A stretch of 64,000 nucleotides of DNA from Gemmobacter serpentinus (GCF_008973825.1 NZ_WCHR01000005.1:186001-250000); one strand, 5' to 3'. Positions 31,531 to 40,676 are shown, numbered from the stretch's first letter. Program-made: numbers and translations. Notes: generated by a model not told the origin, from the letters alone.

Positions 31531-32616
31531 TCACTTCACGCCCTTGAACTGACCGATCGCATAGGCGACCCGGCGGCACGAGGCCTCATCGCCCACCGTG
31601 ATGCGCAGGCAATGCGGCAGCTTGTAGCTCGCGACGCGGCGCACGATCAGCCCCTGCTCTTGCAGGAAGGCATCACAGGCTTCGGCCTCTTCGGTATTGG
31701 CAAAGCGCGCCAGCACGAAATTCGCCATCGATGTATCAGAGGGCACGCCAACCGCCGCCAGCGCCTCGGCCAGCCAATGACGCAGGCGGGCATTCTCGGA
31801 TCTGCATTTGCTGACGAAATCCTGATCGCGCACCGCAGCCTCAGCCGTTTCCAGCTGGGTATTGGACAGGTTGAACGGCCCACGGATGCGGTTCAGCACA
31901 TCGATGATGTCTTTCGGCCCATAGCCCCAGCCGATCCGCAAACCGCCCAAGCCATAGATCTTGGAGAAAGTCCGCGTCATCACCACATTCGGCATCGCTT
32001 CGACCAGGCTGAGGCCCGCATCAAAGCCGTCGACATATTCGGCGTAAGCCCCGTCCAGCACCAGAATGGCCTGCGGCGGCAAGCCGCGCGCCAGACGCGC
32101 CACCTCACCGGCGGAAATCATCGTGCCGGTCGGGTTGTTCGGATTGGCGATGAACACGAGCTTGGTGCGCTCATTGCAGGCCGCCAGCAGCGCATCGACA
32201 TCGGTCGTGCGCTCGCGCTCGGGCACCTCGACCGGGGTGGCCCCCGCCGCCATGGCCGAGATTTTATACATCAGGAAACCGTGCTCGGTATAAAGCACCT
32301 CATCCCCCGGACCCGCATAGGCTTGGTTCAGGAAATGGATGATCTCATCCGAGCCCACGCCACAGATGATGCGGCTGGCATCCAGACCATGCGCCTCGGC
32401 AATGGCTTGACGCAGGCTGGCATGATCGGTGGAGGGGTAGCGATGCAGCTGATGCACCGATTTGGCGAAGGCTTCCTTTGCCTTGTCCGAGGGTCCGAAC
32501 GGGTTTTCGTTCGAACTCAGCTTCACCACATTGCTCACGCCGGCAACATGGGCCTTGCCACCTTCATAAAGGGCAATATCCATGATCCCGGGCTGCGGGC
32601 GGATGGCGTCGGTCAT
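31531..32616 (-). CDS. hisC: Histidinol-phosphate (or aromatic) aminotransferase
   Basis: 361-residue fold-type I PLP aminotransferase. N-terminal [11 protein letters not shown], substrate segment [10 protein letters not shown] (157-166) and the PLP lysine K219 in [14 protein letters not shown] identify the HisC group. It transaminates imidazole-acetol phosphate in histidine synthesis and often aromatic amino acids too, in line with the downstream prephenate dehydrogenase. Start at 32616 has GGAGA five bases upstream; an ATG four codons earlier is possible. Much longer frame reaching 32868 is spurious. Confidence 0.93.
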   Translation of the reverse strand: MTDAIRPQPGIMDIALYEGGKAHVAGVSNVVKLSSNENPFGPSDKAKEAFAKSVHQLHRYPSTDHASLRQAIAEAHGLDASRIICGVGSDEIIHFLNQAYAGPGDEVLYTEHGFLMYKISAMAAGATPVEVPERERTTDVDALLAACNERTKLVFIANPNNPTGTMISAGEVARLARGLPPQAILVLDGAYAEYVDGFDAGLSLVEAMPNVVMTRTFSKIYGLGGLRIGWGYGPKDIIDVLNRIRGPFNLSNTQLETAEAAVRDQDFVSKCRSENARLRHWLAEALAAVGVPSDTSMANFVLARFANTEEAEACDAFLQEQGLIVRRVASYKLPHCLRITVGDEASCRRVAYAIGQFKGVK

Positions 32617-32697
32617 CGCGGTCTCCATTGTCTTCCGAGGCGGGTTTAGCGGTCGCCCCCGCGCTTTGCCAGTGCGATTTGCCCGCGCCATGCGAAA

Positions 32698-32715
32698 GGG
32701 CCGCAATCGCGGCCC
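32698..32715 (-). terminator. Terminator hairpin after the UPF0114 gene
   Basis: GGGCCGC and GCGGCCC form a 7-bp stem with a four-base loop. On the minus strand it is followed by TTTCGC. It lies between the UPF0114 stop and hisC. Confidence 0.65.
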
Positions 32716-32777
32716 TGTTGCGTCAGTTTCGGGGTGGTTTCGGGTGCTATTGCGACCCGCCTCAGTGTTTGCCCGTC

Positions 32778-33311
32778 TCAGTGCTTGGTGGTCTTGGCCG
32801 CCAGCCAGTCCATCAGTGCCAGAAGCACGCCCGAGGCCACGAAGGTCAGATGGATGATCACCATCCATTGCAGCTTGGCCGGATCCAGCGGCACCGCGCC
32901 CTTGCCGATCTCCATGAAGACCTTCAGCAGATGGATGCCCGAGATCGCGACGATCGAGGCGATCAGCTTCATCTTCAGGCCCGAGAAATCGACCTTGCCC
33001 ATCCAGCTCGGCCGGTCGCGCTGATCGCCCAGATCCAGCTTGGAGACGAAGTTCTCATAGCCCGAGAACAGCACGATCAGCAAAAGGTTCGCCGCCAGCG
33101 ACAAATCGATCAGCGTCAGGATCGCAAGGATCCCCTGATCGGCGGTCATGGTGAAGGTCTTGCCCGCGTAATAGGCCAGTTCCTTCACAAAAACGATGGT
33201 CAGCATCGCAAGGCTGATCACCAGCCCGAGATACATCGGTGCCATCAGCCAGCGCGAGGCGAAAAGCCCCTGCTCGAACCGGGCTTCGAGAGAATTCTTG
33301 TCCGCGGCCAT
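32778..33311 (-). CDS. UPF0114/YqhA family membrane protein
   Basis: 177 residues with about three or four membrane segments: [19 protein letters not shown], a middle [44 protein letters not shown], and [17 protein letters not shown]. The SGYENFVSK segment is typical of the UPF0114 family. Function is unknown. Start is ATG 33311 ([14 protein letters not shown]); the frame open upstream to 33707 is not supported. It probably stands alone, ended by the hairpin at 32698. Confidence 0.88.
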   Translation of the reverse strand: MAADKNSLEARFEQGLFASRWLMAPMYLGLVISLAMLTIVFVKELAYYAGKTFTMTADQGILAILTLIDLSLAANLLLIVLFSGYENFVSKLDLGDQRDRPSWMGKVDFSGLKMKLIASIVAISGIHLLKVFMEIGKGAVPLDPAKLQWMVIIHLTFVASGVLLALMDWLAAKTTKH

Positions 33312-33531
33312 TGCTTCGCGACTCCTGTTTGTGCTGCAGTTGCGAAATAAGCGGCGGTGCCTGAAAAGAAAAGCCCGGCGAAAGGACAGTGTGACCAAAA
33401 TTCTTCGGGATCGCGGCCGCCGCGCCATGTCGGGGCCATATGGGCCACGCCCCGAACGGCCAAAGCGCTGGCACCACCCGGATTTACCGCTATACCTGTG
33501 GGCGAAGCCGGACTTCAGAGGAATACTATCG

Positions 33532-33870
33532 ATGACACAGCGTTTTGGGATACCGTGTTCTGGCCTTGCCCGGCCGCTTTCGATTGCCGCCTGCCTGCTT
33601 GCCGGGGTTGTTGCATCCATGCAGCCCGCCCGCGCCTCCAGCGGCGACGCATGGGAGGAATTTGCCGAAGATGTGCGCCAGACCTGCCTGAGTGCTGCGG
33701 TGGGCAAGATTGCGGTAAATACAATTCACGTCGATCCCTTTGGGTCGGAATCCTATGGCTTTGCCGTGTTGATCGGTTTTGAGGCAGGCACAACCACCGA
33801 ACGCGTCGCGGTCTGCGCCTATGACAAGGCCTCGCAACGCGCTGAAATCAGCGGATTGTTCGAACGCTGA
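33532..33870 (+). CDS. Small exported protein of unknown function
   Basis: 112 residues, not recognised. There is a plausible signal peptide (LSIAACLLAGVVASMQPARAS). The mature part has two cysteines (in RQTCLSAA and VAVCAYD) that could form a disulfide, with the pattern GSESYGFAVLIGFEAGTTTERVAVC suggesting a small beta-sheet domain. The start ATG 33532 has only a weak GAGGAA-like site. It sits alone between the divergent UPF0114 gene and the convergent LysE gene. Confidence 0.65.
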   Translation: MTQRFGIPCSGLARPLSIAACLLAGVVASMQPARASSGDAWEEFAEDVRQTCLSAAVGKIAVNTIHVDPFGSESYGFAVLIGFEAGTTTERVAVCAYDKASQRAEISGLFER

Positions 33871-33922
33871 TCCGGCTCGTTCCAGAGTTTTTGCCAGCCT
33901 AAACCTGAACCGGCATCCGCGC

Positions 33923-34498
33923 TCAGGCGCGGATCACCCCGGCGATCAGGGTGATCGAGACGATAGCCAGCCAGAGCGCGGCGCAGCGTTGGATCACCTG
34001 CACGCGTGCGGCCCCGCCCAGGCCCGCCTGCGCCAGTACCCCCGCCCCACCCCAGACCATGGCAACGCCGCTGACCATCAAGCAGAACAGCCCGAGGCGC
34101 GACAGAATATCCGGGCTTGCCGGATCGGGCAGCAATACAAGGCCGAAGATCAGCGCCTTGGGATTGAGCAGGGTCGTCACAAAGACCCGCCGCAGGGTGA
34201 TCGCGGTATCCGCCCCACCGCGCACCTGCTGCCCCCACAACCGCAATGCAAGGACCATGACCCAGATCGCCGAGGCGAGCGTCAGCGCGGAGACAAGTTG
34301 CGGGTATTGCGCCAGCACCCCCGCCCCCAGCAGAAGCAGAGGCAGGATCGTGGCAAGATAGCCCAGAAGTTCCGCCGGCAGCAGATGCAGCACATGGCGC
34401 ATCCCACCCTGCGCCCCGGCCACCCCCATCAGGGTATTGGTCGGCCCCGGGGCCAGCAGCAGCGCCAGCGTGGCGGAAAGAAAGGCGATCAAAGACAT
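33923..34498 (-). CDS. LysE family translocator
   Basis: 191 residues with about six hydrophobic segments. The N-terminal pattern ATLALLLAPGPTNTLMGVAGAQGG is the LysE/RhtB signature, including the PGP motif. LysE proteins export amino acids or similar small molecules; the substrate is unknown. Start 34498 (MSLIAFLSATLALL) is used because a longer upstream frame would put charged residues before the first helix. Monocistronic. Confidence 0.88.
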   Translation of the reverse strand: MSLIAFLSATLALLLAPGPTNTLMGVAGAQGGMRHVLHLLPAELLGYLATILPLLLLGAGVLAQYPQLVSALTLASAIWVMVLALRLWGQQVRGGADTAITLRRVFVTTLLNPKALIFGLVLLPDPASPDILSRLGLFCLMVSGVAMVWGGAGVLAQAGLGGAARVQVIQRCAALWLAIVSITLIAGVIRA

Positions 34499-34669
34499 GG
34501 GCGGTTCCGGATTCCGGCATCTGCGGGGATCTGGCAGCTGCGTTTCGCAAACCATAGAGCCCAGGTGCCGGCCCATGCGTTGATCTGGATCAGATGGCCT
34601 TGCCTGCCTTCTGCGAAGCTGCGCCGTCCTCAGCCCAGGCAGCGGCCCCAGACTGCGGCTCAAAAAGGA

Positions 34670-34696
34670 AAAGGGCCCGCACATGGCAGGCCCTTT
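34670..34696 (-). terminator. Terminator after rpsD
   Basis: AAAGGGCC and GGCCCTTT enclose an 11-base loop. On the minus strand the stem is followed by TTCCTTTTT. It lies 28 bp past the rpsD stop. Confidence 0.75.
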
Positions 34697-34723
34697 CCAA
34701 AGCACAAGATGCAAAAAGAACGA

Positions 34724-35344
34724 TCAGTTCTTCGCGTAGTATTCGACGACGAGGTTCGGTTCCATGACGACCGGATAGGGCACGTCCGACAGAGCCGGGG
34801 TGCGCACGAATTTCGCGGTCATTTTGGAATGGTCGACTTCGATGTAATCCGGCACGTCACGCTCGGTCAGGGCGACGGCTTCCAGCACGATGGCCAGTTG
34901 CTTCGACTTCTGACGAACTTCGATCAGATCGCCTTCCTTCACACGGTAGGAAGCGATGTTCACGCGCTTGCCATTCACCAGCACATGGCCGTGGTTGACA
35001 AACTGACGGGCAGCAAAGACGGTCGGAACGAACTTGGCGCGGTAGACAACCGCATCCAGACGGCGCTCCAGCAGACCCACCAGCATCTCGCCGGTATCGC
35101 CCTTGACGCGCTCGGCTTCGCCATAGATCTTGCGGAACTGCTTTTCGGTCAGGTCGCCATAGTAGCCTTTCAGCTTCTGCTTGGCGCGCAGCTGGGTGCC
35201 GAAATCCGACAGTTTGTTCTTGCGGCGTTGACCATGCTGGCCCGGACCATATTCGCGCTTGTTGAGCGGCGACTTGGCACGGCCCCAGATGTTTTCGCCC
35301 ATACGGCGGTCGATCTTGTACTTGGCAGCGGTGCGTTTGGTCAT
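34724..35344 (-). CDS. rpsD: 30S ribosomal protein S4
   Basis: 206 residues; primary 16S rRNA-binding protein that nucleates 30S assembly. The N-terminus [21 protein letters not shown] and the S4 RNA-binding domain ([12 protein letters not shown], then [16 protein letters not shown]) are canonical. Stand-alone rather than in the alpha operon, as usual in alphaproteobacteria. Clear terminator downstream. Confidence 0.99.
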   Translation of the reverse strand: MTKRTAAKYKIDRRMGENIWGRAKSPLNKREYGPGQHGQRRKNKLSDFGTQLRAKQKLKGYYGDLTEKQFRKIYGEAERVKGDTGEMLVGLLERRLDAVVYRAKFVPTVFAARQFVNHGHVLVNGKRVNIASYRVKEGDLIEVRQKSKQLAIVLEAVALTERDVPDYIEVDHSKMTAKFVRTPALSDVPYPVVMEPNLVVEYYAKN

Positions 35345-35556
35345 CGCTGATCTCCTTCTGTGTCTGAAGGGCGTTGTCCTTTCCGGCCCCCTTTCAGGGA
35401 TCCGGCGACAGGTTTCCCCTTGCGGGGTCCACCAACACCAATGAAAAGCCCCGGAATCGCTTCCGGAACATGGAGGGGGCTTATACAGGCCCCCGCCCGC
35501 GCGTCAATCGACAATCCCCGGCTGTATCGCGGTCCCTGCCCCTGCGCGATAGAAAA

Positions 35557-35674
35557 GGGGGCGCTCGCGCCCCCTCGCCGCGTTGCGGCTCACCCCCGAG
35601 GATACTTAGGAACAGATGATAGGGTGAAGACGGCCCTCTTCCCATTCATCTGTTCCTAAATATCCTCGGGGGTG
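35557..35674. repeat. Modular repeat: GC hairpin plus 29-bp inverted pair
   Basis: A perfect hairpin GGGGGCGC-TC-GCGCCCCC (35557-35574) is followed by a 29-base arm at 35591-35619 (CACCCCCGAGGATACTTAGG then AACAGATGA). Its reverse complement lies at 35646-35674 with one mismatch. The loop is 26 bases. The left half matches the unit at 45688-45753. It lies between rpsD and the Hint-domain gene, in a 375-bp region otherwise without a gene. Confidence 0.9.
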
Positions 35675-35718
35675 CGGGGGCAGACAGCCCCCGCTATTCC
35701 GCCACCCTTGATCCGCGA

Positions 35719-36792
35719 TCACATCGCCATGTCGTGGCGCAGGATCGCCGCCTCTGACGCCGAAAGGTTGCGGCGGACATAATCGCCATAGGCTTCGGGC
35801 TGCACGTCGATCCCCGGCAAAAGCCCCAGCAGGCTTTCGCGCTGCGTGGCCTCCACCATCTCCAGCGCAGTATTGGCCGGGTGGAAGCTCTCGCTTTCCA
35901 TGCCATTGGCGAAGAGGATGTTGTGACGCTCCAGCAGCAGGTGGATATAGGTCACCTCGCGGAGCGTGTGATCGACAAGGATATTGCGGTCATTCAGCAG
36001 ATCTTCTGCCGCGACCAGCACCTCGTCGCTGTTGAACAGCGCCCGCGCGGTCGGGCCGCGCAGCACCATCCGGTGTTGCGGCGAGACCAGCAGATCACCG
36101 TCAGGCTGCCCCGTGCCGAGGGCACCCGCGCGAAACCGTACCGGGCGCAGATGCGGCATGGCGTAAAGCCGCGCGCCGCTCATCCGGCGCTGCCCGGTCC
36201 ATAGAATTTCCTGCGGGCCATTGTCTTTCGTCAGAACCCAGTCACCCGGCCGCAGGTGCTGGATCAGCCGCGGGCCTGCGGGCGTGGCGATGCGGGTATC
36301 TGGCGTGAAGCAGATCACACCGCCCGCATGACGCGCGCCGGCCCCGCGATGGGTGCGGTCGATCGCCACCCGCATGATCCACATGTCGCGCCCCTCGGGC
36401 GGCATATCGCCCACGAACATCGCAAGCCTTGCGCCGGTATCGGGCACATCAATCACGGTCACCGCATAGGATTGCAGGCCGTCGGTCACGACGAAGCCCT
36501 GTTCGGGTTCATCCGCAGCCGCCATGTCATTTTCGGCTTCGGCCGGTCGCGGCCGTCCGAGAGATGCACCGATCAGGCGGCGCACGATGCGCGCCGCACG
36601 ACGACGAAGCTCCGCTGCCCCCTCGGCCGCCTCCAGAATCAGCACATTCTGCGGGCCATCGACCCGCACCGGCACACCCGTCCAGCGCCAGGCGGCGCCT
36701 ACGGCCAGCATGTCGAGGGCCGCGCCCCGCGTCCCGTCTGTCTCTGTCTGCGACCAAGAAATGACAAACGTGCCGCCTAAGCCCGTTTTCAT
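35719..36792 (-). CDS. Hint (Hedgehog/intein) domain protein
   Basis: 357 residues. The C-terminal half is a Hint_2 domain starting at Cys161 in GVICFTPDTRIATPAGP, followed by LRPGDWVLTKDNG and SPQHRMVL. Rhodobacterales have many such proteins; autocleavage or cross-linking is suspected, but function is not established. The N-terminal 150 residues (with GFVVTDGLQSYAVTVIDV and a Trp-rich start) resemble leader regions of other family members rather than an enzyme. No signal peptide is visible. Residues after the domain are short (about 60), so any C-terminal cargo is small. Confidence 0.85.
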   Translation of the reverse strand: MKTGLGGTFVISWSQTETDGTRGAALDMLAVGAAWRWTGVPVRVDGPQNVLILEAAEGAAELRRRAARIVRRLIGASLGRPRPAEAENDMAAADEPEQGFVVTDGLQSYAVTVIDVPDTGARLAMFVGDMPPEGRDMWIMRVAIDRTHRGAGARHAGGVICFTPDTRIATPAGPRLIQHLRPGDWVLTKDNGPQEILWTGQRRMSGARLYAMPHLRPVRFRAGALGTGQPDGDLLVSPQHRMVLRGPTARALFNSDEVLVAAEDLLNDRNILVDHTLREVTYIHLLLERHNILFANGMESESFHPANTALEMVEATQRESLLGLLPGIDVQPEAYGDYVRRNLSASEAAILRHDMAM

Positions 36793-36918
36793 TGCCTGTT
36801 TGCCTGCTCGTTTTCTTTATTGTTGGGCAGAAATTAGCAGGCCGTTAACGATTTGGCTATCACGTTTCGGCGGAATTTGGCGCATTCCGCATATCAACTG
36901 TTGAACTTGCGCAACAGA

Positions 36919-37848
36919 TCAGAACCTGAGGTTGAGTCGCACAGATCCGACCACCTGGCCTTCCGGCTGGGCGTCGAATTCCTTGCCCAGCCAGGTCACG
37001 CCGTAAAACGCATCCGACCGCTCGCCCTGCCAATGCAGACCGGCGCGAAGGCGGCCACGCAGGTCTTCCGGGGTGGCGGGCCCACGCGCAGGCATATAGG
37101 CGCTGTCAAACACCCGCGCCATATCGGCACCCAGCGTGAAGCTGAGGCCGGGATCGGCGGTGCCGGTGATGCCAAGGACGCGCTGGCCGGTCACTGTGTC
37201 TCGGGTAAACAGACCCTCATGACCGAAACGCCCCAGCACCAGATCCCCCCCGACGCGGACATAATCCTCAACGCCGGCCTGCGCCTCGGCGAAGGGACGC
37301 AGCGACACCCGCTGTGACAGCGAAAGCGTCCGCCCCAGTTCAAGGTTCACCGTCGGATGCACGCCATCGGGAATTTGCGAGCCAAGGACGCTTGGCCGAT
37401 CCAGCCCGATGCCTTGGTGCACCTCGCGCTGGAAGGCCCCGACCTTGGTTTGCGGGCCGGTGAAGACCAACTCGCCCCCGAGCCGTGCCTCCATCCCCAT
37501 CAGCGCCCAATGCGTGGCGAGGCCGGGGGCAATCACACCGGCATACAGCCGGTCAGGATTGCGGGTGGTCAGGCTTTCAGGCGCGATGATTTCGGCACGC
37601 AGGCGCTGTTCCAGAATCACGCCAAACGTATCTGGCAGACTGCCGCCCCAACGGTCGCCGCGAAAGCGGCTGACCGAATAGGCGCCGCTGCGCCAGCGGT
37701 CATGGGTGTCGCCCAATGCGTCATTGGTAAAAAGCCGCGCAAAGCCCAGTGTCACGCGCTCCTGCGCCGCAACGGGCCCTGCCCCGACCCCAAGCCCCAG
37801 CAGGGGAATGCCCAACAGGGCCGCCGCGAGGAAAGCCGCCTTCATCAT
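36919..37848 (-). CDS. LpxR-family outer-membrane lipid A deacylase-like protein
   Basis: 309 residues. A signal peptide (AAFLAAALLGIPLLGLGVGAG) precedes FTNDALGDTHDRWRSG (40-55), which matches the LpxR calcium-site region (N42, D43). H144 in REVHQGIGLD is the likely catalytic histidine. The chain ends SVRLNLRF, with a terminal Phe as in outer-membrane beta-barrels. LpxR of Salmonella removes the 3'-acyloxyacyl chain of lipid A; activity here is inferred. It is divergent from the hemP region. Confidence 0.82.
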   Translation of the reverse strand: MMKAAFLAAALLGIPLLGLGVGAGPVAAQERVTLGFARLFTNDALGDTHDRWRSGAYSVSRFRGDRWGGSLPDTFGVILEQRLRAEIIAPESLTTRNPDRLYAGVIAPGLATHWALMGMEARLGGELVFTGPQTKVGAFQREVHQGIGLDRPSVLGSQIPDGVHPTVNLELGRTLSLSQRVSLRPFAEAQAGVEDYVRVGGDLVLGRFGHEGLFTRDTVTGQRVLGITGTADPGLSFTLGADMARVFDSAYMPARGPATPEDLRGRLRAGLHWQGERSDAFYGVTWLGKEFDAQPEGQVVGSVRLNLRF

Positions 37849-38172
37849 CTTGCCTGTCCGTCGTTTTATATTCTTGTATCTGCCTTGGCGGCATCATGCG
37901 GCAAAACCATGGCGCGGAACAAGCACCCGCCGGGCATTCCTGTGACCCATGGCAATGCCACCACAGATTGTGCGCCCCAAAGAGGTCTCCGCGCGCGCCG
38001 CGCCGCCCCGTGCCGCGGGCAAAGCCATTGGAAAAACAGCCCACAAGAATAACCAAGTGAAAGAATCAGACTTTACAACCCGGAGCATTTTTGTCACCTA
38101 TTGCACATCCAAGCCAACCCTCGGGTCAGCCCGGATCGCCCAAGGCCTTTCGCTCACTCACTCGAGGTCCAG
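37849..38172. other. Divergent intergenic region lpxR-like / hemP
   Basis: About 325 bp without a convincing gene. It must hold the promoters of the LpxR-like and hemP genes. The part from about 38040 to 38105 is AT-richer than its surroundings. No ICE-like palindrome such as that before bfr was recognised here. Confidence 0.45.
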
Positions 38173-38316
38173 ATGAAAGTTCAACCCAACGGCCCTTTTG
38201 CCCCCAGCCTGCCGGATCAGAGCCTGACCGAGCTTCTGCGGCAGGCAATGGCCGGGTTCCTTCCGTCGACGCCGGATCTCACGGCCCTTCTCGACCGGAT
38301 GGAGATGCCCCGATGA
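38173..38316 (+). CDS. Small 47-residue ORF upstream of hemP
   Basis: 47 codons, MKVQPNGPFAPSLPDQSL... ending in ...LLDRMEMPR; not recognised. GAGG precedes the ATG at a suitable distance. Its stop codon overlaps the hemP ATG in an ATGA arrangement, which supports real translation and coupling. The peptide is short, soluble and partly amphipathic (LTELLRQAMAGFL). It could be a leader peptide or a small regulator. Confidence 0.55.
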   Translation: MKVQPNGPFAPSLPDQSLTELLRQAMAGFLPSTPDLTALLDRMEMPR

Positions 38317-38483
38317 ATATGCAAGTCGATACCCGCGCGCTGCTTACCCTCGCTGCCGACCAGACCCCATGCCACGATGCCGTGTCGCTGACCGAAGGCG
38401 GCAATTTGGCCCGCATCGTGCTGCATGATCAGGTCTATTCGCTGCGGATCACCCGCGCGGGCAAACTGATCCTCACCAAGTAA
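38313..38483 (+). CDS. hemP: Hemin uptake protein HemP
   Basis: 56 residues. The C-terminal half VYSLRITRAGKLILTK is the diagnostic HemP motif. HemP is a small protein encoded in haem/iron uptake loci, and in some bacteria it activates the haem receptor gene. No TonB-dependent receptor or haem ABC transporter is adjacent in this window; imelysin follows 10 bp downstream. The overlapping upstream micro-ORF suggests shared translation. Confidence 0.92.
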   Translation: MNMQVDTRALLTLAADQTPCHDAVSLTEGGNLARIVLHDQVYSLRITRAGKLILTK

Positions 38484-38493
38484 CGGACCCATT

Positions 38494-39747
38494 ATGAAAC
38501 GTATCCTGCTTGCCGCCCTTCTGGCTTCTGCATCGACCCCGGCACTTGCCGTGACCGATGCAGAGGTCGTGAAGACCTATGCCGACATCGCCGAGGCCGG
38601 ATATTCCGACAGCCTTGCGACGGCCAAGTCGCTTCAGGCGGCGGTGGATGCGTTGATTGCCGCACCGTCAGTCGATTCGCTGGAAGCGGCCAAAGCCGCC
38701 TGGCTTGCCGCCCGCGTGCCCTATCAGCAGACCGAGGTCTTCCGCTTCGGCAACCCGATTGTCGATGACTGGGAAGGCCGCGTGAATGCCTGGCCGCTGG
38801 ACGAGGGCCTGATCGACTATGTCGATCCTTCCTATGGCCAGTCGGAAGAAAACCCGCTCTCCACGCTGAACGTCATCGCAACCCCCAAGCTGTCGATCGG
38901 CGGCAAGGAGATTGACGCGACGACGATCACCCCGGCCTTGATCAAGGACAGCCTGCAAGAAGCCGAAGGCATCGAGGCCAATGTCGCCTCGGGCTATCAC
39001 GCCATTGAATTCCTGCTCTGGGGGCAGGATCTGAACGGCACGGGTCCCGGCGCGGGGGCTCGTCCGTTCACCGATTACGCGGCCGGTGCCGATTGCACCG
39101 GCGGCAATTGCGACCGCCGCGCGCAATACCTGAAGGCCGCGACCGATTTGCTGGTCGCCGATCTTGAAGAAATGGCCGGCAACTGGGCCGAAGGCGGCGC
39201 TGCGCGTCAGGCCGTTTCGGAAGATCCGGCCAAAGGCGTGCAGGCCATGCTGACCGGCATGGGCTCGCTGTCCTATGGCGAGCAGGCCGGCGAGCGCATG
39301 AAGCTTGGCCTCATGCTCAATGACCCGGAAGAAGAACATGACTGCTTCTCCGACAACACCCATAACAGCCATTACTATGATGGTCTGGGTGTGCGGAACG
39401 TCTATCTGGGCAGCTACACCCGCCCCGATGGCAGCACCGTATCCGGCCCGTCGCTGTCGGAACTGGTCGCCGCCAAGGATGGCGCGCTAGACACCCAGCT
39501 GAAGGCCGAGCTCGACAATTCGGTGGCCGCGCTTGAGGCGATCCGCACCGCCGTCAATGGCGGCATGGCCTATGACCAGATGCTGGAAGCTGGCAACAAG
39601 CAGGGCGAAGACCTGATCATGGGCGCGGTCAACGCGCTGGTGACCCAGACCGCCTCGATCGAGCGCGCCGTGACCACGCTTGGCCTCAGCGCAATCGAGT
39701 TCGAAGGCTCCGACAGCCTCGATAACCCGGACGCCGTGTTCCAGTAA
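38494..39747 (+). CDS. Imelysin family protein (IrpA-like), periplasmic
   Basis: 417 residues with a signal peptide (MKRILLAALLASASTPALA). The imelysin/M75 motif GxHxxE occurs as SGYHAIEFLLWGQD (GYHAIE 167-172). Imelysins are helical-bundle proteins of iron uptake or storage loci (cyanobacterial IrpA, Pseudomonas ICMP); peptidase activity is doubtful and metal binding is likely. It lies 10 bp after hemP and 25 bp before bfd, in an apparent iron operon. A second, shorter imelysin is encoded at 42415. Confidence 0.9.
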   Translation: MKRILLAALLASASTPALAVTDAEVVKTYADIAEAGYSDSLATAKSLQAAVDALIAAPSVDSLEAAKAAWLAARVPYQQTEVFRFGNPIVDDWEGRVNAWPLDEGLIDYVDPSYGQSEENPLSTLNVIATPKLSIGGKEIDATTITPALIKDSLQEAEGIEANVASGYHAIEFLLWGQDLNGTGPGAGARPFTDYAAGADCTGGNCDRRAQYLKAATDLLVADLEEMAGNWAEGGAARQAVSEDPAKGVQAMLTGMGSLSYGEQAGERMKLGLMLNDPEEEHDCFSDNTHNSHYYDGLGVRNVYLGSYTRPDGSTVSGPSLSELVAAKDGALDTQLKAELDNSVAALEAIRTAVNGGMAYDQMLEAGNKQGEDLIMGAVNALVTQTASIERAVTTLGLSAIEFEGSDSLDNPDAVFQ

Positions 39748-39772
39748 TCCTCTCTCATCCAGCGAGCGCAAG

Positions 39773-40036
39773 ATGATCGTCTGCCATTGCCAAAGCATTT
39801 CCGACCGGGACATCCGCGCCGCGGTGGACTGGATGCGGGCAGCCGATGCGGAGACGATCATCACCCCCGGCAAGATCTACCATGCGCTTGGCAAGCGCGC
39901 GGATTGCGGGGGCTGTATGCCGCTGTTTCTGGATACGATGCGGGGCTGTGACAGCTTCCACGTTCCGGGGGAAATCGCGCGCGACCGCCCCCCGGTCCTG
40001 CGCAGCCGCGCCCTGCGCTCGGTCGGCCCGAAGTAG
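39773..40036 (+). CDS. bfd: Bacterioferritin-associated ferredoxin
   Basis: 87 residues. The four cluster cysteines C4, C6, C45 and C48 (IVCHC, DCGGC) form the Bfd-type [2Fe-2S] site. Bfd docks on bacterioferritin and reduces the stored iron for release. The C-terminal 25 residues, rich in Arg and Pro, are longer than in minimal Bfd proteins. The bfr gene follows 122 bp later, beyond an ICE-like palindrome. Confidence 0.92.
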   Translation: MIVCHCQSISDRDIRAAVDWMRAADAETIITPGKIYHALGKRADCGGCMPLFLDTMRGCDSFHVPGEIARDRPPVLRSRALRSVGPK

Positions 40037-40051
40037 ACCAATTCTGTCGAC

Positions 40052-40068
40052 TTTAGAATTATTCTAAA
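40052..40068 (+). promoter_or_regulatory. ICE-like palindrome, probable Irr box before bfr
   Basis: TTTAGAATTATTCTAAA is a perfect 17-bp palindrome and fits the iron-control element bound by Irr in alphaproteobacteria (TTTAGAA-N3-TTCTAAA). It lies 91 bp before the bfr ATG. Irr is an iron/haem-sensing Fur-family protein. The regulator gene is not in the window. Confidence 0.85.
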
Positions 40069-40158
40069 AACTGCGTGCCCCCCATAGACAGGGGGCGCGC
40101 ATCGCCTTACCTTCTGCTTCAACGTGACAAAAGCATCATGCAACGCAGGAGAATTCCC

Positions 40159-40644
40159 ATGAAGGGCGACGCCAAGGTCATCGAATATCTCAACGCGGCC
40201 CTGCGGTCCGAACTGACCGCTGTCAGCCAATACTGGCTGCATTACCGTCTTCAGGAAGATTGGGGCTATGGCCATCTGGCCGCCAAATCCCGCGCCGAAA
40301 GCATCGAGGAAATGGGCCATGCCGATCGTCTGATCGCGCGCATCATCTTCCTTGAAGGCCATCCGAACCTGCAAAAGCTGGATTCGCTGCGCATCGGCCA
40401 GAACTTGCGCGAGACGCTTGAATGCGATCTCGCGGGCGAGCATGACGCGCGCACCCTCTATATCGAGGCGCGCCGCCATTGCGACGCGGTGGGCGATTTC
40501 GTCACCCGCCAGTTGTTCGATGCGCTGATTGCCGATGAGGAAGGCCATATCGACTTCCTCGAAACCCAGCTTGGCCTGTTCGACAAGCTCGGCGAAGAAA
40601 AATATGGCATGTTGAATGCCAAACCGGCCGATCAGGCCGAGTGA
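40159..40644 (+). CDS. bfr: Bacterioferritin
   Basis: 161 residues. All six ferroxidase ligands are present (E18, E51, H54, E94, E127, H130), and the haem-ligating methionine is M52. It forms a 24-mer shell that oxidises and stores iron. Start ATG 40159 follows AGGAG; a longer frame from 40075 is unsupported. A hairpin at 40652 ends the transcript. Regulation by iron through the ICE palindrome is likely. Confidence 0.97.
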   Translation: MKGDAKVIEYLNAALRSELTAVSQYWLHYRLQEDWGYGHLAAKSRAESIEEMGHADRLIARIIFLEGHPNLQKLDSLRIGQNLRETLECDLAGEHDARTLYIEARRHCDAVGDFVTRQLFDALIADEEGHIDFLETQLGLFDKLGEEKYGMLNAKPADQAE

Positions 40645-40651
40645 TCCCTTT

Positions 40652-40676
40652 CCCCCGGCAGATATCAGGCCGGGGG
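40652..40676 (+). terminator. Hairpin after bfr
   Basis: CCCCCGGC pairs with GCCGGGGG around a nine-base loop, 8 bp past the bfr stop. No T-tract follows, so termination efficiency is uncertain. Confidence 0.5.
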
